The notes under the pieces are model-generated. The model saw nothing but the letters and a program-made list of their open reading frames with translations. It did no database searches and was not told where the DNA came from. The position numbers and the translations under genes were made by a program. Shown here piece after piece: positions 9,010 to 18,104 of a stretch of DNA of 64,000 nt. The first letter of the stretch is position 1, and the number at the start of each line of letters is the position of its first letter. The stretch lies in NCBI GenBank assembly GCA_036012905.1, contig DASCQF010000015.1, positions 1 through 64,000 on the forward strand, read 5' to 3'. The stretch comes from NP936 sp002726085. GTDB lineage: Bacteria > Acidobacteriota > Vicinamibacteria > Vicinamibacterales > UBA8438.

Positions 9010-9422
9010 GGCTCTTCTCCTCAATCCTCAACAGCTACGCTGAAACAGCATCGCGTGGAAGGCTTTACGGCTGTTGGACTGGGAGCATGTCCAACTCTTC
9101 ACGACCGCTGAGAACCGTCTGGAACCGATTTTCATCCAGGTTACATTCATGCCGGTTCACGGCCCACCCGCCGGAACAATGAAGTCCGTTCTTCGCCCTC
9201 TGTATCCTTATACGCAAGGTACGGCTCGCTGATTCGCCATGGCGGCCAGATGTGACGCCATCAACCATGGATAATCCGGCGACGACCCTCGACAGAACCC
9301 GCTCACCACAACCGGCGGCCAGCTGGGCGGCCGCGGAACCACCCGTGCCTGATTTCACCGCAGCTCATAGCCAACAACCGGCACGATTTGGCGCTCGGCG
9401 CCATTGCGCCGAGAATGGTGCC
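9010..9422. other. Gene-free interval
   Basis: This 413-base stretch between the DUF4342 gene and the EVE gene holds no reading frame with protein-like composition on either strand, no tRNA fold and no repeat. An open frame runs in from 9252 ahead of the EVE start, but its translation is unlike any EVE N-terminus. It presumably carries the divergent promoters of both neighbours. Confidence 0.5.
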
Positions 9423-9938
9423 ATGGCACGGCGTTACTGGTTGATGAAATGTGAGCCGAGCGCCTACAACATCGGCGACCTGGCTCGCGATGGACACACC
9501 TGCTGGGAGGGCGTGCGGAACTATCAGGCGCGCAACATCATGCGCGACGAGATGCGGGTGGGAGACGGCGTGCTGTTCTACGCTTCGAACGCCGACCCGA
9601 CTGGCGTCACTGGGCTCGCCACGATCGCCAAGACCGGTTATCCGGATCACTTCGCCTGGAAGAAGGGGCACAAGTACTTCGACGCCCGCAGCACCAAGGC
9701 GGCGCCAGTCTGGTACATGGTGGACCTCACGTTCGTTGAGCGGTTTGCCGACACCGTCACGCTCGCGACGCTGAAGGCCACTCGTGGCCTCGGAAAAATG
9801 GTGGTCACGCAGAGGGGCAGCCGCCTGTCGGTGCAACCGGTCACAAAGGCCGAGTATGACGTCGTCGTTCGACTTGGCCGGAAGACGGCACACACCGGCG
9901 TTTCGAGGCCGGGTGGACAGTCGGCAGCACGGCGCTGA
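9423..9938 (+). CDS. EVE domain-containing protein
   Basis: A 171-residue EVE (PUA-like) protein. MARRYWLMKCEPSAYNIGDL, then WEGVRNYQARNIMRDEMRVGD and VLFYASNADPTGVTGLA match the YTH/PUA-like fold that reads modified bases in DNA or RNA. Full-length EVE proteins such as human THYN1 have this ordering. Bacterial members are often near restriction or RNA-modification genes, but none is visible here, so the role is open. The ATG at 9423 starts precisely at the conserved N-terminal strand. Confidence 0.9.
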   Translation: MARRYWLMKCEPSAYNIGDLARDGHTCWEGVRNYQARNIMRDEMRVGDGVLFYASNADPTGVTGLATIAKTGYPDHFAWKKGHKYFDARSTKAAPVWYMVDLTFVERFADTVTLATLKATRGLGKMVVTQRGSRLSVQPVTKAEYDVVVRLGRKTAHTGVSRPGGQSAARR

Positions 9939-10065
9939 CACGACGCACTCCCGCTGGCGTCGCGTGGATGGATGCGATAGGGTCGTCAGGTAGGGTTGGT
10001 GTCACGTCGCGTCATCTCCTCATCGCAACATGTGCGGGCTTCCTTGGAGAAGGAATTCGATACCG

Positions 10066-11067
10066 GTGCAGAACGCGTCGAAGCTCATCTGGATTTCATT
10101 GGCCATCGCGGCCCTGTTCATCGGCTGCCGGCCGTCTCCCCAACGTCTGACGGTCGGGTCGCTGAGCCTTTTCGGGGGTGACGAACGCCTGGCGATAGAC
10201 GTGACTGAGCGTCTCACGGCCAATCTCTACGACCGATCCGTGATATACACTCACAGCGACGCTGAAGGCCATAGCGAGCGGCTCGAGGACCTTGCCGTCG
10301 GTCTGGTCGAAACCGAGGTCGACCTCATCTTCGCGTATTCCACACCGGCGGCCGAAGCCGCGAAGCGAGCCGTAGCCGGCACCGACGTACCGGTCATCTT
10401 CGCGCTTGTGGATGACCCGGTCCAGGCCGGACTCGTGACCTCGCTGGACAACCCCGAAGGTCAGGTCACCGGGGTCATGACGCTGGCGCTGCCCCTTGCG
10501 GGCAAAGCGGTGGACACGCTGATTCGCATCGACCCGGATGTGGAGCGGGCTCTCCTGCTCCGGACCCCGAATCCTGCATACGACCGGATCGTCGAGGCCT
10601 ATCGCATCGCGGCCAGGCAGGCAGGACTCGACTTGTCGCTGGTGGAAGTGGACACGCCAGGCGAGGCGGCGCAAGCGTATCTGGACGCCGCTGCAGGCCG
10701 ATTTGATGCCGTCATCGAGTCGCCTGAGTCGGAGATCCGGCACGCGGGGCTGTCTCTCGGGGCGCTGTCTGCGCGGGACGGGATTCCCGCTATCAGTGCG
10801 TCCGGGCGGGGCGACAGCGCCACCATCGCCTATGAGACAGACCTGGAGTCACTGGTTGACCAACTGGCATTCCTGGGGGAAAAGTTGCTCAACGGCACTG
10901 CCCAGGCCCCGCTTCCGGTGGAAATCCCTCGGCGTTTCAAGCTCCGGCTGTTCACCGATCGCGCCGCCCACATCGGCTACACGTTCTCCGACTCGGCGCT
11001 GATGCTGGCCGACGACATCGTCGATCTCGAACAGGATGGCGTCGCCGAGTCGCCCTCGCGATGGTAA
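10066..11067 (+). CDS. ABC transporter substrate-binding lipoprotein (PF04392-like)
   Basis: A 333-residue periplasmic-binding-type protein. The N-terminus LIWISLAIAALFIGC is a lipoprotein signal with Cys at the cleavage point. The core VDLIFAYSTPAAEAAKRAVAG, VPVIFALVDDPVQAGLV and the later EDGIPAIS-like segment match the ABC_sub_bind family, which binds amino acids or nucleoside-like ligands. No permease or ATPase gene is nearby, so it is an orphan component. The GTG at 10066 has GGAGAAGGAA upstream; an ATG at 10030 gives a 12-residue longer form with a poorer ribosome site. Confidence 0.75.
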   Translation: MQNASKLIWISLAIAALFIGCRPSPQRLTVGSLSLFGGDERLAIDVTERLTANLYDRSVIYTHSDAEGHSERLEDLAVGLVETEVDLIFAYSTPAAEAAKRAVAGTDVPVIFALVDDPVQAGLVTSLDNPEGQVTGVMTLALPLAGKAVDTLIRIDPDVERALLLRTPNPAYDRIVEAYRIAARQAGLDLSLVEVDTPGEAAQAYLDAAAGRFDAVIESPESEIRHAGLSLGALSARDGIPAISASGRGDSATIAYETDLESLVDQLAFLGEKLLNGTAQAPLPVEIPRRFKLRLFTDRAAHIGYTFSDSALMLADDIVDLEQDGVAESPSRW

Positions 11068-11124
11068 CCGCAGCCACTCACTGACGGCCTGCCCACGAGG
11101 CACAGAAAAACGCGCCCGGAACTG

Positions 11125-12576
11125 CTACTGGTTCTCGTTGGTCGACGTCCCGATCGCCTTCAGCACCTCCCGGGTTAGACCCCAGCGGTCGAAGCCCTGA
11201 CGGCCGTAGTCGAGCCCCCGCCGCACGATGACCAGGTCGTGCGTGGGCACGACGACCACATACTGGCCTCGGTTCCCGGAGGTCGAGTAGGCGTCCTTCG
11301 GCACGTCGTCGCGGTTCTCTGGCACGAGCCACCACTGACCGCCATACTGACCGCCGCGGCCTACTGTCGCCGGGGCCGGCGTCCGGACGAAATCGATCCA
11401 CTCCTCGGACAGCAGCCGCTCCCCATTCCACACGCCGTTCTGCAGATAGAGCATGCCGAACCGCGCCAGGTCGCGCGCGTTGGTATAGACCTGAGAACTG
11501 AAGATGAAATCGCCAAACCGATCGGTGCTGACCAGCGTGTTCCGCATGCCGATCTTGTCAAGCAGCGCGCGCCGCGGGAACTCGCGATAGGCCCGCTCGT
11601 CCCCCAGCACCTGCTTCATCTTGTAGACGGCCAGCAGCGTGTCGTAATTCTCGTAGTCCCAGTTGGTGCCCGGCTCGCGAATCAGCGCCTGGCGCAGGGC
11701 GCCCCGCACCGAGCTCGCACCGGCCCAGTAGGACATCCCGGACCCCGTCGCATACTCGAGCCCGCCGTTGTCAATCGTGTCCAGTCCGCTCGACATGTTC
11801 AACACGTGCCGCAGTGTGATGGCGCTGCGCGGGTCGCTCCCCGCAGAACGCGTGCGAGGCAACCACTCCAGGCCGAGCGGCTCATCGAGCTGCATCTTCC
11901 CCTGGTCGACGAGCATCCCGATCAAGGTCACGGCGATGCTCTTTGCCGTCGACCAGGTGCGGGTTCGGGTCGATATCTCCATTCCGGGCGCGTAACGCTC
12001 GTGGATAATCTGCCCGTTGTGCACTACCAGCAGACTCAAGGTGACCTGCTCGCGTGACTCGCGGTCGAACGCCCAGTTCGATGCCGCATCGAGGGCCACC
12101 GGGTTTACACCGGTCGGCAGCGAGGTGTCGGTGACCAGATCGCCATCCGGCCAGGCGATGGTCGCCGGGTCGCCCGGCGGATACGGCAACGCGAGCTCCG
12201 GGAGACGCTCGATATCCTCGAAGGTCTGGTCCGGGGCAAGAATGACACACCCGATCCCCTCGCGGAACGCGGCCCGCATGACGGGCGTGGCGCCGGCGGC
12301 GCCGATGGCCACCGCTTGTCGCGTTTCGTTGATCACGTAGTCGCCGCCGCTCGGGGTGCCGATCGGCTCGGGGAGGAACGCGAGCTCCTGGGCGAAGACG
12401 TTCTCGATCGAGCGGTTGCCCGTAAAGAGCCCGTTGCACATGAACACCGCCTGCTGTCCGCGGCGGATCATGTTCCGCTGAGGCTTCCAGTAGTCGTAGC
12501 TCTCCTCCTGCTGGGCCACGGCGGACACTGGCACCAGCAGCGCGAGCGCGATGAGTGCGGCTAGCAAGCTCTTCAT
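11125..12576 (-). CDS. Exported serine hydrolase, beta-lactamase/class C fold
   Basis: A 483-residue protein with a Sec signal (LLAALIALALLVPVSAVAQ). The class C beta-lactamase/DD-peptidase nucleophile motif S-T-A-K lies at 209-212, followed by the family helix SIAVTLIGMLVDQGK and the conserved RHVLNMSSGLD. A tyrosine motif around WDYENYDTLL provides the second catalytic element. About 170 residues precede the fold and have no family I recognise. Such proteins act as esterases or D-aminopeptidases in the periplasm more often than as beta-lactamases. A strong site (GAGGGAGGTCTCG) precedes the ATG at 12576. Confidence 0.85.
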   Translation of the reverse strand: MKSLLAALIALALLVPVSAVAQQEESYDYWKPQRNMIRRGQQAVFMCNGLFTGNRSIENVFAQELAFLPEPIGTPSGGDYVINETRQAVAIGAAGATPVMRAAFREGIGCVILAPDQTFEDIERLPELALPYPPGDPATIAWPDGDLVTDTSLPTGVNPVALDAASNWAFDRESREQVTLSLLVVHNGQIIHERYAPGMEISTRTRTWSTAKSIAVTLIGMLVDQGKMQLDEPLGLEWLPRTRSAGSDPRSAITLRHVLNMSSGLDTIDNGGLEYATGSGMSYWAGASSVRGALRQALIREPGTNWDYENYDTLLAVYKMKQVLGDERAYREFPRRALLDKIGMRNTLVSTDRFGDFIFSSQVYTNARDLARFGMLYLQNGVWNGERLLSEEWIDFVRTPAPATVGRGGQYGGQWWLVPENRDDVPKDAYSTSGNRGQYVVVVPTHDLVIVRRGLDYGRQGFDRWGLTREVLKAIGTSTNENQ

Positions 12577-12657
12577 CGAGACCTCCCTCTCGTCATGACA
12601 ATGTAGACGCCCGATTATACCGCCGTGAGCAAAGAATCGTGGGTCAGGGGGCCTACC

Positions 12658-13941
12658 TCAGAGACCCATCAGACCGGGCTGCTCGATGAACGACCGTAGC
12701 GCCGCCAGCAACTCGGCGCCGACGGCGCCGTCAATCACGCGATGGTCGGCCGACAGGGTGCACGCCATGCGGGTGCCGACCGTCACGGCGTCGTCGGCCA
12801 CGATCGGCCGCTTGACGGCGGCCCCCACCCCAAGGATGCAGCTCTGTGGCGGATTCACGATGGCATACAGGCTCTCGACCCCGTACATCCCGAGGTTCGA
12901 GATGGTGAACGTGCCCCCGCTGTATTCCTCCGGCGTCAACGTCCCCTCACGCGCGCGCGCCACCAGGGCCCTGGTCTCCCGAGCGATTGCGCTGAGGTCC
13001 TTGCTGTCCGCCGCCCGGACAATTGGCGTAATCAGCCCCGTCGGGGTGTTCACCGCCACGGCGATGTTCACCGCATCGTAGATCCGGACTGCCCCGTCGG
13101 CCCACGTCGAGTTGGCCTGGGGCACCTTGCGGAGCGCGAGCGCGGCAGCGCAGACCACGACGTCGGTCAGCGTCGGGGCAACGTCCCCACCGTGTTCCTT
13201 TTCCTTCATGCGGGCCAACGCGGCGAGCGCCGCGCCCACCCCGCAGTCGATGCGCAAATAGAAGTGCGGCACCGCCTGCTTGGCCTGCTGGAGGCGGGCT
13301 GCCGTCACACGCCGCATAGCGGTCAGCGTGTGCTCCCTGTAGGCACCATCCGCGCTGCCAGGAGCTTCCGGCCCGTCAGGCTCGTCGGCCACCGGAGTCG
13401 GCACGGTGGGCGACGCGGCGGCAGCTGGCATTGCGCCACGACGGACCGCCAGCGCCCGGTCGATGTCCGACTTGCCAATCCGACCACCGCGACCCGTGCC
13501 ACGAATCGTCGACAGATCCAGCCCGGCTGCCGCCGCCATCCGGCGCGCCATCGGGCTGGCAACCGCCGCCGGTCCGTCTCCCGTGGCGGAAGTCGGCATT
13601 TGAATCGGACCAGCCGGCTCGCGCGGCACCGCGAGCGCCTCATCCGGGACCGGCTTTGGTGTCACAACCACCGGCGTGGCAGTCTGGCCATCCGCCTCGT
13701 CGGCGATAAGCGCCAGGAGCGCTCCCGCTTCGAGCCCATCGGTGCCGGCGGCGACATGAATCGCATGGACGATGCCGGAGGCCGGTGCCTCGAGCTCCAC
13801 GTTCGTCTTGTCGGTTTCCACCTCGACGATCGGCTCGCCCGCCTCGACCCGGTCACCTTCCTGTTTCAACCAGATACTGAGCTTGACCGAGGTCACGGCG
13901 TCGGCCAGCTGTGGAAGACGGAGCTCGGTGGTTGCCGGCAT
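12658..13941 (-). CDS. Dihydrolipoamide acyltransferase (E2) of a 2-oxoacid dehydrogenase complex
   Basis: A 427-residue E2 subunit. One lipoyl domain has its lipoylated Lys at about 45 (VETDKTNVEL). A Pro/Ala-rich linker leads to the peripheral subunit-binding domain (ARRMAAAAGLDLSTIRGTGRGG), and a second linker to the catalytic acyltransferase domain ending in DHRVIDG (His about 400). It transfers the acyl group from E1 to CoA. The E1 gene lies directly upstream on the same strand, 181 bases away, and the pair suggests a pyruvate dehydrogenase. No E3 gene is in the window. The ATG at 13941 matches the usual start of the lipoyl domain. Confidence 0.9.
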   Translation of the reverse strand: MPATTELRLPQLADAVTSVKLSIWLKQEGDRVEAGEPIVEVETDKTNVELEAPASGIVHAIHVAAGTDGLEAGALLALIADEADGQTATPVVVTPKPVPDEALAVPREPAGPIQMPTSATGDGPAAVASPMARRMAAAAGLDLSTIRGTGRGGRIGKSDIDRALAVRRGAMPAAAASPTVPTPVADEPDGPEAPGSADGAYREHTLTAMRRVTAARLQQAKQAVPHFYLRIDCGVGAALAALARMKEKEHGGDVAPTLTDVVVCAAALALRKVPQANSTWADGAVRIYDAVNIAVAVNTPTGLITPIVRAADSKDLSAIARETRALVARAREGTLTPEEYSGGTFTISNLGMYGVESLYAIVNPPQSCILGVGAAVKRPIVADDAVTVGTRMACTLSADHRVIDGAVGAELLAALRSFIEQPGLMGL

Positions 13942-13965
13942 CGCTCTGTTCACCCGATGCTCGAA

Positions 13966-14000
13966 GGAGGTAGGAGGCAGGAGGCAGGAGGCAGGAGACA
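13966..14000. repeat. Heptanucleotide repeat array (GGAGGYA)x5
   Basis: Five head-to-tail 7-mers: GGAGGTA, three GGAGGCA, and GGAGACA. They lie in the E1-E2 spacer and are the inverse complement of the array at 14087-14114. Confidence 0.85.
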
Positions 14001-14086
14001 GTATGAAACCGGACGGCTTCGCCAGCATCGGTTTATGATTCAGAGCGCCTCGGCACCGCTGAAGACGGCGGAGCCCTCCGGCGATC

Positions 14087-14114
14087 TCCTGCCTCGTGCC
14101 TCCTGCCTCCTTAG
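14087..14114. repeat. Heptanucleotide repeat array (TCCTGCC-type)x4
   Basis: Four 7-mers: TCCTGCC, TCGTGCC, TCCTGCC, TCCTTAG. Together with the array at 13966-14000 they form a large inverted repeat around an 86-base loop, between the E1 stop and the E2 start. Confidence 0.85.
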
Positions 14115-14122
14115 CACCGTCA

Positions 14123-16459
14123 TCACCCTCCGACACATAGCCTCGCGGCAGCGTCCAGTATCGCGTCCGCATCCAGCTCATAGGCGTGATAGAGATCCTG
14201 GACGTCACCCGACTGTCCGAACTGGGTCACCCCGAGCGGCAGCACACGGTGGGGTCCGACCGACCCGATCCAGGACAGGGTTGCCGGATGCCCGTCGAGC
14301 ACCGTGACGAGGCCAGCCGTTGGCGCCAGCGGCCGCAACAATTCGTGTACATGCGTCTGCTCGACATCGCCGGTCTTCGATCCGCGCATCCAATCCTGCT
14401 GCAGCCGACCGGCCGAGGTCACGACGAGCAGCCCCGCCCCAGGAATGTCCTCGACGATGTGGCGGTGTGCCTCGTGCGCTTCGGAGACCACCGCGCCGGA
14501 GACGACGAACGCGAGCTCGGCGCCAGGTGCCGGCGGCACCAGCCAGTACCCGCCATCCACAATCTCGCATCGGGCGTTTGGCGTCAGCTCGCGGCGGGGC
14601 TGGGTGAGCGGCCGGGTCGACAACCGCAAGTAGACCGCACCGCCGTTGTCCGCCTGGATGTGCTCGAAGCTCCAGCGCAGAATCTCCGCCAGCTCGTCGA
14701 CATACGCCGGTTCGAACGCGGTCAGTCCAGGCTGCCCGAGCCCAATCAGGGGTGTCAGCACCGACTGGTGCGCGCCACCTTCGGGCGCAAGGCTCACGCC
14801 GGACGGCGTGGCGACCAGAATGAACCGTGCGTCCTGATAGCAGGCATAGTTCAGCGCGTCGAGCCCGCGGCTGATGAATGGGTCATACAGCGTGCCCACT
14901 GGCAGCAGCCGCGCACCAAACAACGGTGCGGTCAGCCCGAGCGCCGCCAGCAGCACGAACAGGTTGTTCTCGGCGATGCCGAGCTCGAGATGCTGCCCGT
15001 TCGGCCCCATCGACCAGTCCTGCGCCGAGAGCGGCCGGTCCTCGTGAAAGACATCGACCTGCGTCGACTGCGAGAAGATCCCGCGCCGATTGACCCACCC
15101 GCCGAGATTGGTGGACACCGTCACGTCGGGCGAGGTGGTCACAATGCGATCGGCCAGGTCCGGGTGGCGCCGCGCGATATCCGCCAGCACGCGACCGAAG
15201 CCGGCCTGGGTTGACAGGTGGTCGCCGGGCGGAACCGTCAGCGCCGCCGGCACCGGCACCCGTGGCGCCCGGTGGTTGCGCCTGGCGGGCTGGTTGAACG
15301 GCACTGTGTCGAGGAACGCACGCAGTTCCTGCTCCGGCACGTCGAGCCCGGCAAACGGCTCCCACTCCTCGCCCTCGGCTATGCCCATCCCTGCCCGCAA
15401 CGCCTCGATCTGGGCCGGCGTCGTCAACCCGGAGTGGTTGTCTTTGTGGCCTTCGAACGGGAGCCCATAGCCCTTGATGGTGTAGGCGATGAAACAGGTT
15501 GGCGTCTCGTCATCCGCGGCGGCGTGAAACGCCTCGCGCACCGCCGCGACGTCGTGCCCCGCGAGGTTGGTCATCAGCCGGTGCAGCGCCCGGTCGTCAT
15601 GCTCGTCGAGCAACTCCCGGATACCCGAAGTGTCGCCCAGGTCCCGCTCGAGTCGGGACCGCCACGCCGCCCCGCCCTGGTAGGCGAGCGCCGAGTACGC
15701 CGAGTTCGGACAGTCGTCGATCCAAGACCGCAACGCGTCGCCTCCCCGCCGGGCGAACGCCGCATCGAGCCGCTTGCCGTATTTCAGCGTGACGACCCGC
15801 CATTCCATCGTCTTGAACACCGTGTCGAGCCGATTGAAGAACCGGTCGGCCACGATCGCATCGAGACTCTGGCGGTTGTAGTCGATGATCCACCAGACGT
15901 TGGTGACATGGTGCTTCCACGACTCGAGGAGCGCCTCGAAGACGTTTCCTTCGTCGAACTCGGCGTCCCCCGCCACTGCAACCATTCGCCCGGGTGGTGT
16001 GTCTGCGGCCACGAGCCGCCGCTTGCGAAGGAACGCCTGGGCGAGCGCCGCGAAGCTGGTCATGGCGACACCCATGCCGACCGACCCGGTCGAAATGTCC
16101 ACGTCGTCGCGGTCTTTGGTGCGCGACGGGTAGGACTGGGCGCCGCCGAAGGCGCGGAACCGCTCGAGCTGGTCCCGCGACTGCCGGCCGAAGAGATACT
16201 GGATGGCGTGGTAGACCGGGCTGCCGTGGGGCTTGACCGCCACACGGTCGATCGGGCGCAAGACGTCGAAGTACAGCGCCGTCATCAGCGTCACCATCGA
16301 CGCACAGGAAGCCTGATGACCGCCGACCTTGAGTCCGTCACGGCTCGGGCGCACGTGGTTCGCGTGGTGGATCATCCACGTGCTGAGCCAGAGAACCTTC
16401 TGCGCGAGCGCCGTCAGACACGACCCGACACGTGCTGGCGCGAGCTGCGAACCTTCCAC
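14123..16459 (-). CDS. Pyruvate dehydrogenase E1, homodimeric (AceE-like), thiamine diphosphate enzyme
   Basis: A 778-residue single-chain E1 of the AceE/transketolase type. The N-terminus has LWLSTWMIHHANHVR and RPSRDGLKVGGHQASCASM. The thiamine-diphosphate motif reads GDAEFDEGN...IIDYNRQSLD, and the central part has CFIAYTIKGYGLPFEGHKDNHSG. The C-terminal half has LGIAENNLFVLLAALGL and VTQFGQSGDVQDLY. It decarboxylates pyruvate (or a related 2-oxoacid) and acylates the E2 encoded next. AceE of E. coli is nearly 890 residues; this form lacks roughly 80 N-terminal residues. An in-frame stop shortly upstream limits the N-terminus; the GTG at 16459 is the best start. Confidence 0.85.
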   Translation of the reverse strand: MEGSQLAPARVGSCLTALAQKVLWLSTWMIHHANHVRPSRDGLKVGGHQASCASMVTLMTALYFDVLRPIDRVAVKPHGSPVYHAIQYLFGRQSRDQLERFRAFGGAQSYPSRTKDRDDVDISTGSVGMGVAMTSFAALAQAFLRKRRLVAADTPPGRMVAVAGDAEFDEGNVFEALLESWKHHVTNVWWIIDYNRQSLDAIVADRFFNRLDTVFKTMEWRVVTLKYGKRLDAAFARRGGDALRSWIDDCPNSAYSALAYQGGAAWRSRLERDLGDTSGIRELLDEHDDRALHRLMTNLAGHDVAAVREAFHAAADDETPTCFIAYTIKGYGLPFEGHKDNHSGLTTPAQIEALRAGMGIAEGEEWEPFAGLDVPEQELRAFLDTVPFNQPARRNHRAPRVPVPAALTVPPGDHLSTQAGFGRVLADIARRHPDLADRIVTTSPDVTVSTNLGGWVNRRGIFSQSTQVDVFHEDRPLSAQDWSMGPNGQHLELGIAENNLFVLLAALGLTAPLFGARLLPVGTLYDPFISRGLDALNYACYQDARFILVATPSGVSLAPEGGAHQSVLTPLIGLGQPGLTAFEPAYVDELAEILRWSFEHIQADNGGAVYLRLSTRPLTQPRRELTPNARCEIVDGGYWLVPPAPGAELAFVVSGAVVSEAHEAHRHIVEDIPGAGLLVVTSAGRLQQDWMRGSKTGDVEQTHVHELLRPLAPTAGLVTVLDGHPATLSWIGSVGPHRVLPLGVTQFGQSGDVQDLYHAYELDADAILDAAARLCVGG

Positions 16460-16493
16460 TGGAACGCTGAGCGCTACTCATTGCACGGTATCG

Positions 16494-18065
16494 CTACTGC
16501 GTCGCAATGGCGCTGCGCCCGCTGCGCAGGACGTATTTCTGAATCTTGCCGGTCGCGGTCTTGGGCAACTCAGCCACGAACTCGACCTTGTGGGGCACCT
16601 TGAAGCGCGCCATGCGGTCGCGGGCATACTCGACGAGCGCCGGCTCGGTCAGCGTGGCATCGGGCGCCAGCACCACGAACGCGTGAGGTGTTTCTCCCCA
16701 CTTCGGGTCCGGCAGACCGACCACCGCCACCTCCTGGATGGCCGGATGCCGCATCAGCACCCCTTCGACCTCGACCGACGAAATGTTCTCGCCGCCGCTG
16801 ATGATGACGTCTTTGAACCGATCCCGAATCTCGACATATCCGTCTGGGTGCACCACCGCCGCGTCGCCGCTGTGGAACCAGCCGCCCCGCATCGCCTGGG
16901 CTGTCGCGTCCGGGTCGTTGTAGTACCCGGCCATGACAACGTTGCCCCGCACCACGATCTCCCCCAGCGTCTGCGCATCGCGGGGCACCGGGTTATCCTC
17001 TTCATCAACCACCCGCAGCTCGCCCGAGGTGATCAGCTCCACGCCCTGACGGGCCTTGACGACCGACCGGTCCTCGGGCGAGAGCCCGGCGTGCTCCGGC
17101 CGCGGCTCGCAAACGGTGATGAACGGGGCTGTTTCGGTCAGCCCATACACGTGGGTCAGCTCCCACCCGAACTCCCCCTCGACACGCTGGATCGTGGCAG
17201 CGGCCGGCGGCGCACCGGCGGTGAGCACGCGCACGCCCGGTGGCACCTCCCCGCGTTGCTCGGGCGACGCGCTGGCCAGCGCGATCAGGACGGTCGGCGC
17301 GGCACAGAGCATCGTCGCCCGCTCGTCCCGAATCAACCTGAAGGCCTGGACCGGGTCGACCTTGCGTAAACACACATGCGCGCCGCCAACGGCGGTGACG
17401 ACCCAGACGAAGGTCCACCCGTTGGCGTGGAACATCGGCAGTGTCCAGAGATACCTGTCCGCGCAGGTCATCGGCACATGGACCAGCGTGCCCACCGCGT
17501 TCATGTAGGCGTTGCGGTGCGTGATCATCACGCCCTTGGGTCGCGAGGTCGTCCCACTCGTGTAGTTGATCGTGAGCAGATCCCCCTCGTCGATCTCCGG
17601 ACACGCTGGCTCGCCCGTTTCCGCTTCGATCAAACTCTCGTAGTCGTGCCAACCGTCGTGCGCACCCTCCAGCACGACGTAGTGCTCGACGGCTGGACAT
17701 GACCCGCGAATGGCGTCGACCGTGTCGACGAAATCGGCGTGTGCGCAGACGATCGTCGCGCCGCAGTGCGTCACGATGTACTCGATCTCCTGCGGATGCA
17801 GACGGAAGTTGATCGGCACGAGCACGGCACCGATCTGCGGCACAGCGTAGAAGGACTCGAGGTGGGAGCTGGTGTTCAGGGAGATGTAGGCGACGCGGTC
17901 ACCCTTTCGCACCCCGAGCCGCTGGAGCACGGCCGACCAGCGGTCACACCGGGCGAAGAACTGCTCATAGGTCAGACGGGTGGCGCCATCGATGACGCAT
18001 TCGCGGTCCGCATAGAGAGAGCGCGCGCGGCGCTGGAACTCGAGCGGGGTAAGCGGCGTCTCCAC
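16494..18065 (-). CDS. Acyl-CoA ligase (fatty-acid/DmdB-like AMP-dependent synthetase)
   Basis: A 523-residue ANL-superfamily enzyme. The P-loop reads YTSGTTSRPKGVMITHRN, and further motifs are YGLTETAPF, GGWFHSGDAAVVHPDGY, DRFKDVIISGGENISS and the catalytic-lysine loop PKTATGKIQK. It activates a carboxylic acid to an acyl-CoA through an acyl-adenylate. The pattern fits medium- or long-chain fatty acyl-CoA ligases and the methylmercaptopropionate ligase (DmdB) branch; the substrate is not resolvable by eye. It lies 34 bases upstream of the E1 gene on the same strand and may be co-transcribed. The start is a GTG. Confidence 0.9.
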   Translation of the reverse strand: METPLTPLEFQRRARSLYADRECVIDGATRLTYEQFFARCDRWSAVLQRLGVRKGDRVAYISLNTSSHLESFYAVPQIGAVLVPINFRLHPQEIEYIVTHCGATIVCAHADFVDTVDAIRGSCPAVEHYVVLEGAHDGWHDYESLIEAETGEPACPEIDEGDLLTINYTSGTTSRPKGVMITHRNAYMNAVGTLVHVPMTCADRYLWTLPMFHANGWTFVWVVTAVGGAHVCLRKVDPVQAFRLIRDERATMLCAAPTVLIALASASPEQRGEVPPGVRVLTAGAPPAAATIQRVEGEFGWELTHVYGLTETAPFITVCEPRPEHAGLSPEDRSVVKARQGVELITSGELRVVDEEDNPVPRDAQTLGEIVVRGNVVMAGYYNDPDATAQAMRGGWFHSGDAAVVHPDGYVEIRDRFKDVIISGGENISSVEVEGVLMRHPAIQEVAVVGLPDPKWGETPHAFVVLAPDATLTEPALVEYARDRMARFKVPHKVEFVAELPKTATGKIQKYVLRSGRSAIATQ

Positions 18066-18104
18066 AATGCGTCCAGGAAAAATCGGGCCGGATCGGTCCC
18101 GGTC

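Noticed and set aside
9010..9422. tRNA or small gene in the gap
   Set aside because: No cloverleaf fold, CCA end or frame with a ribosome site could be recognised.
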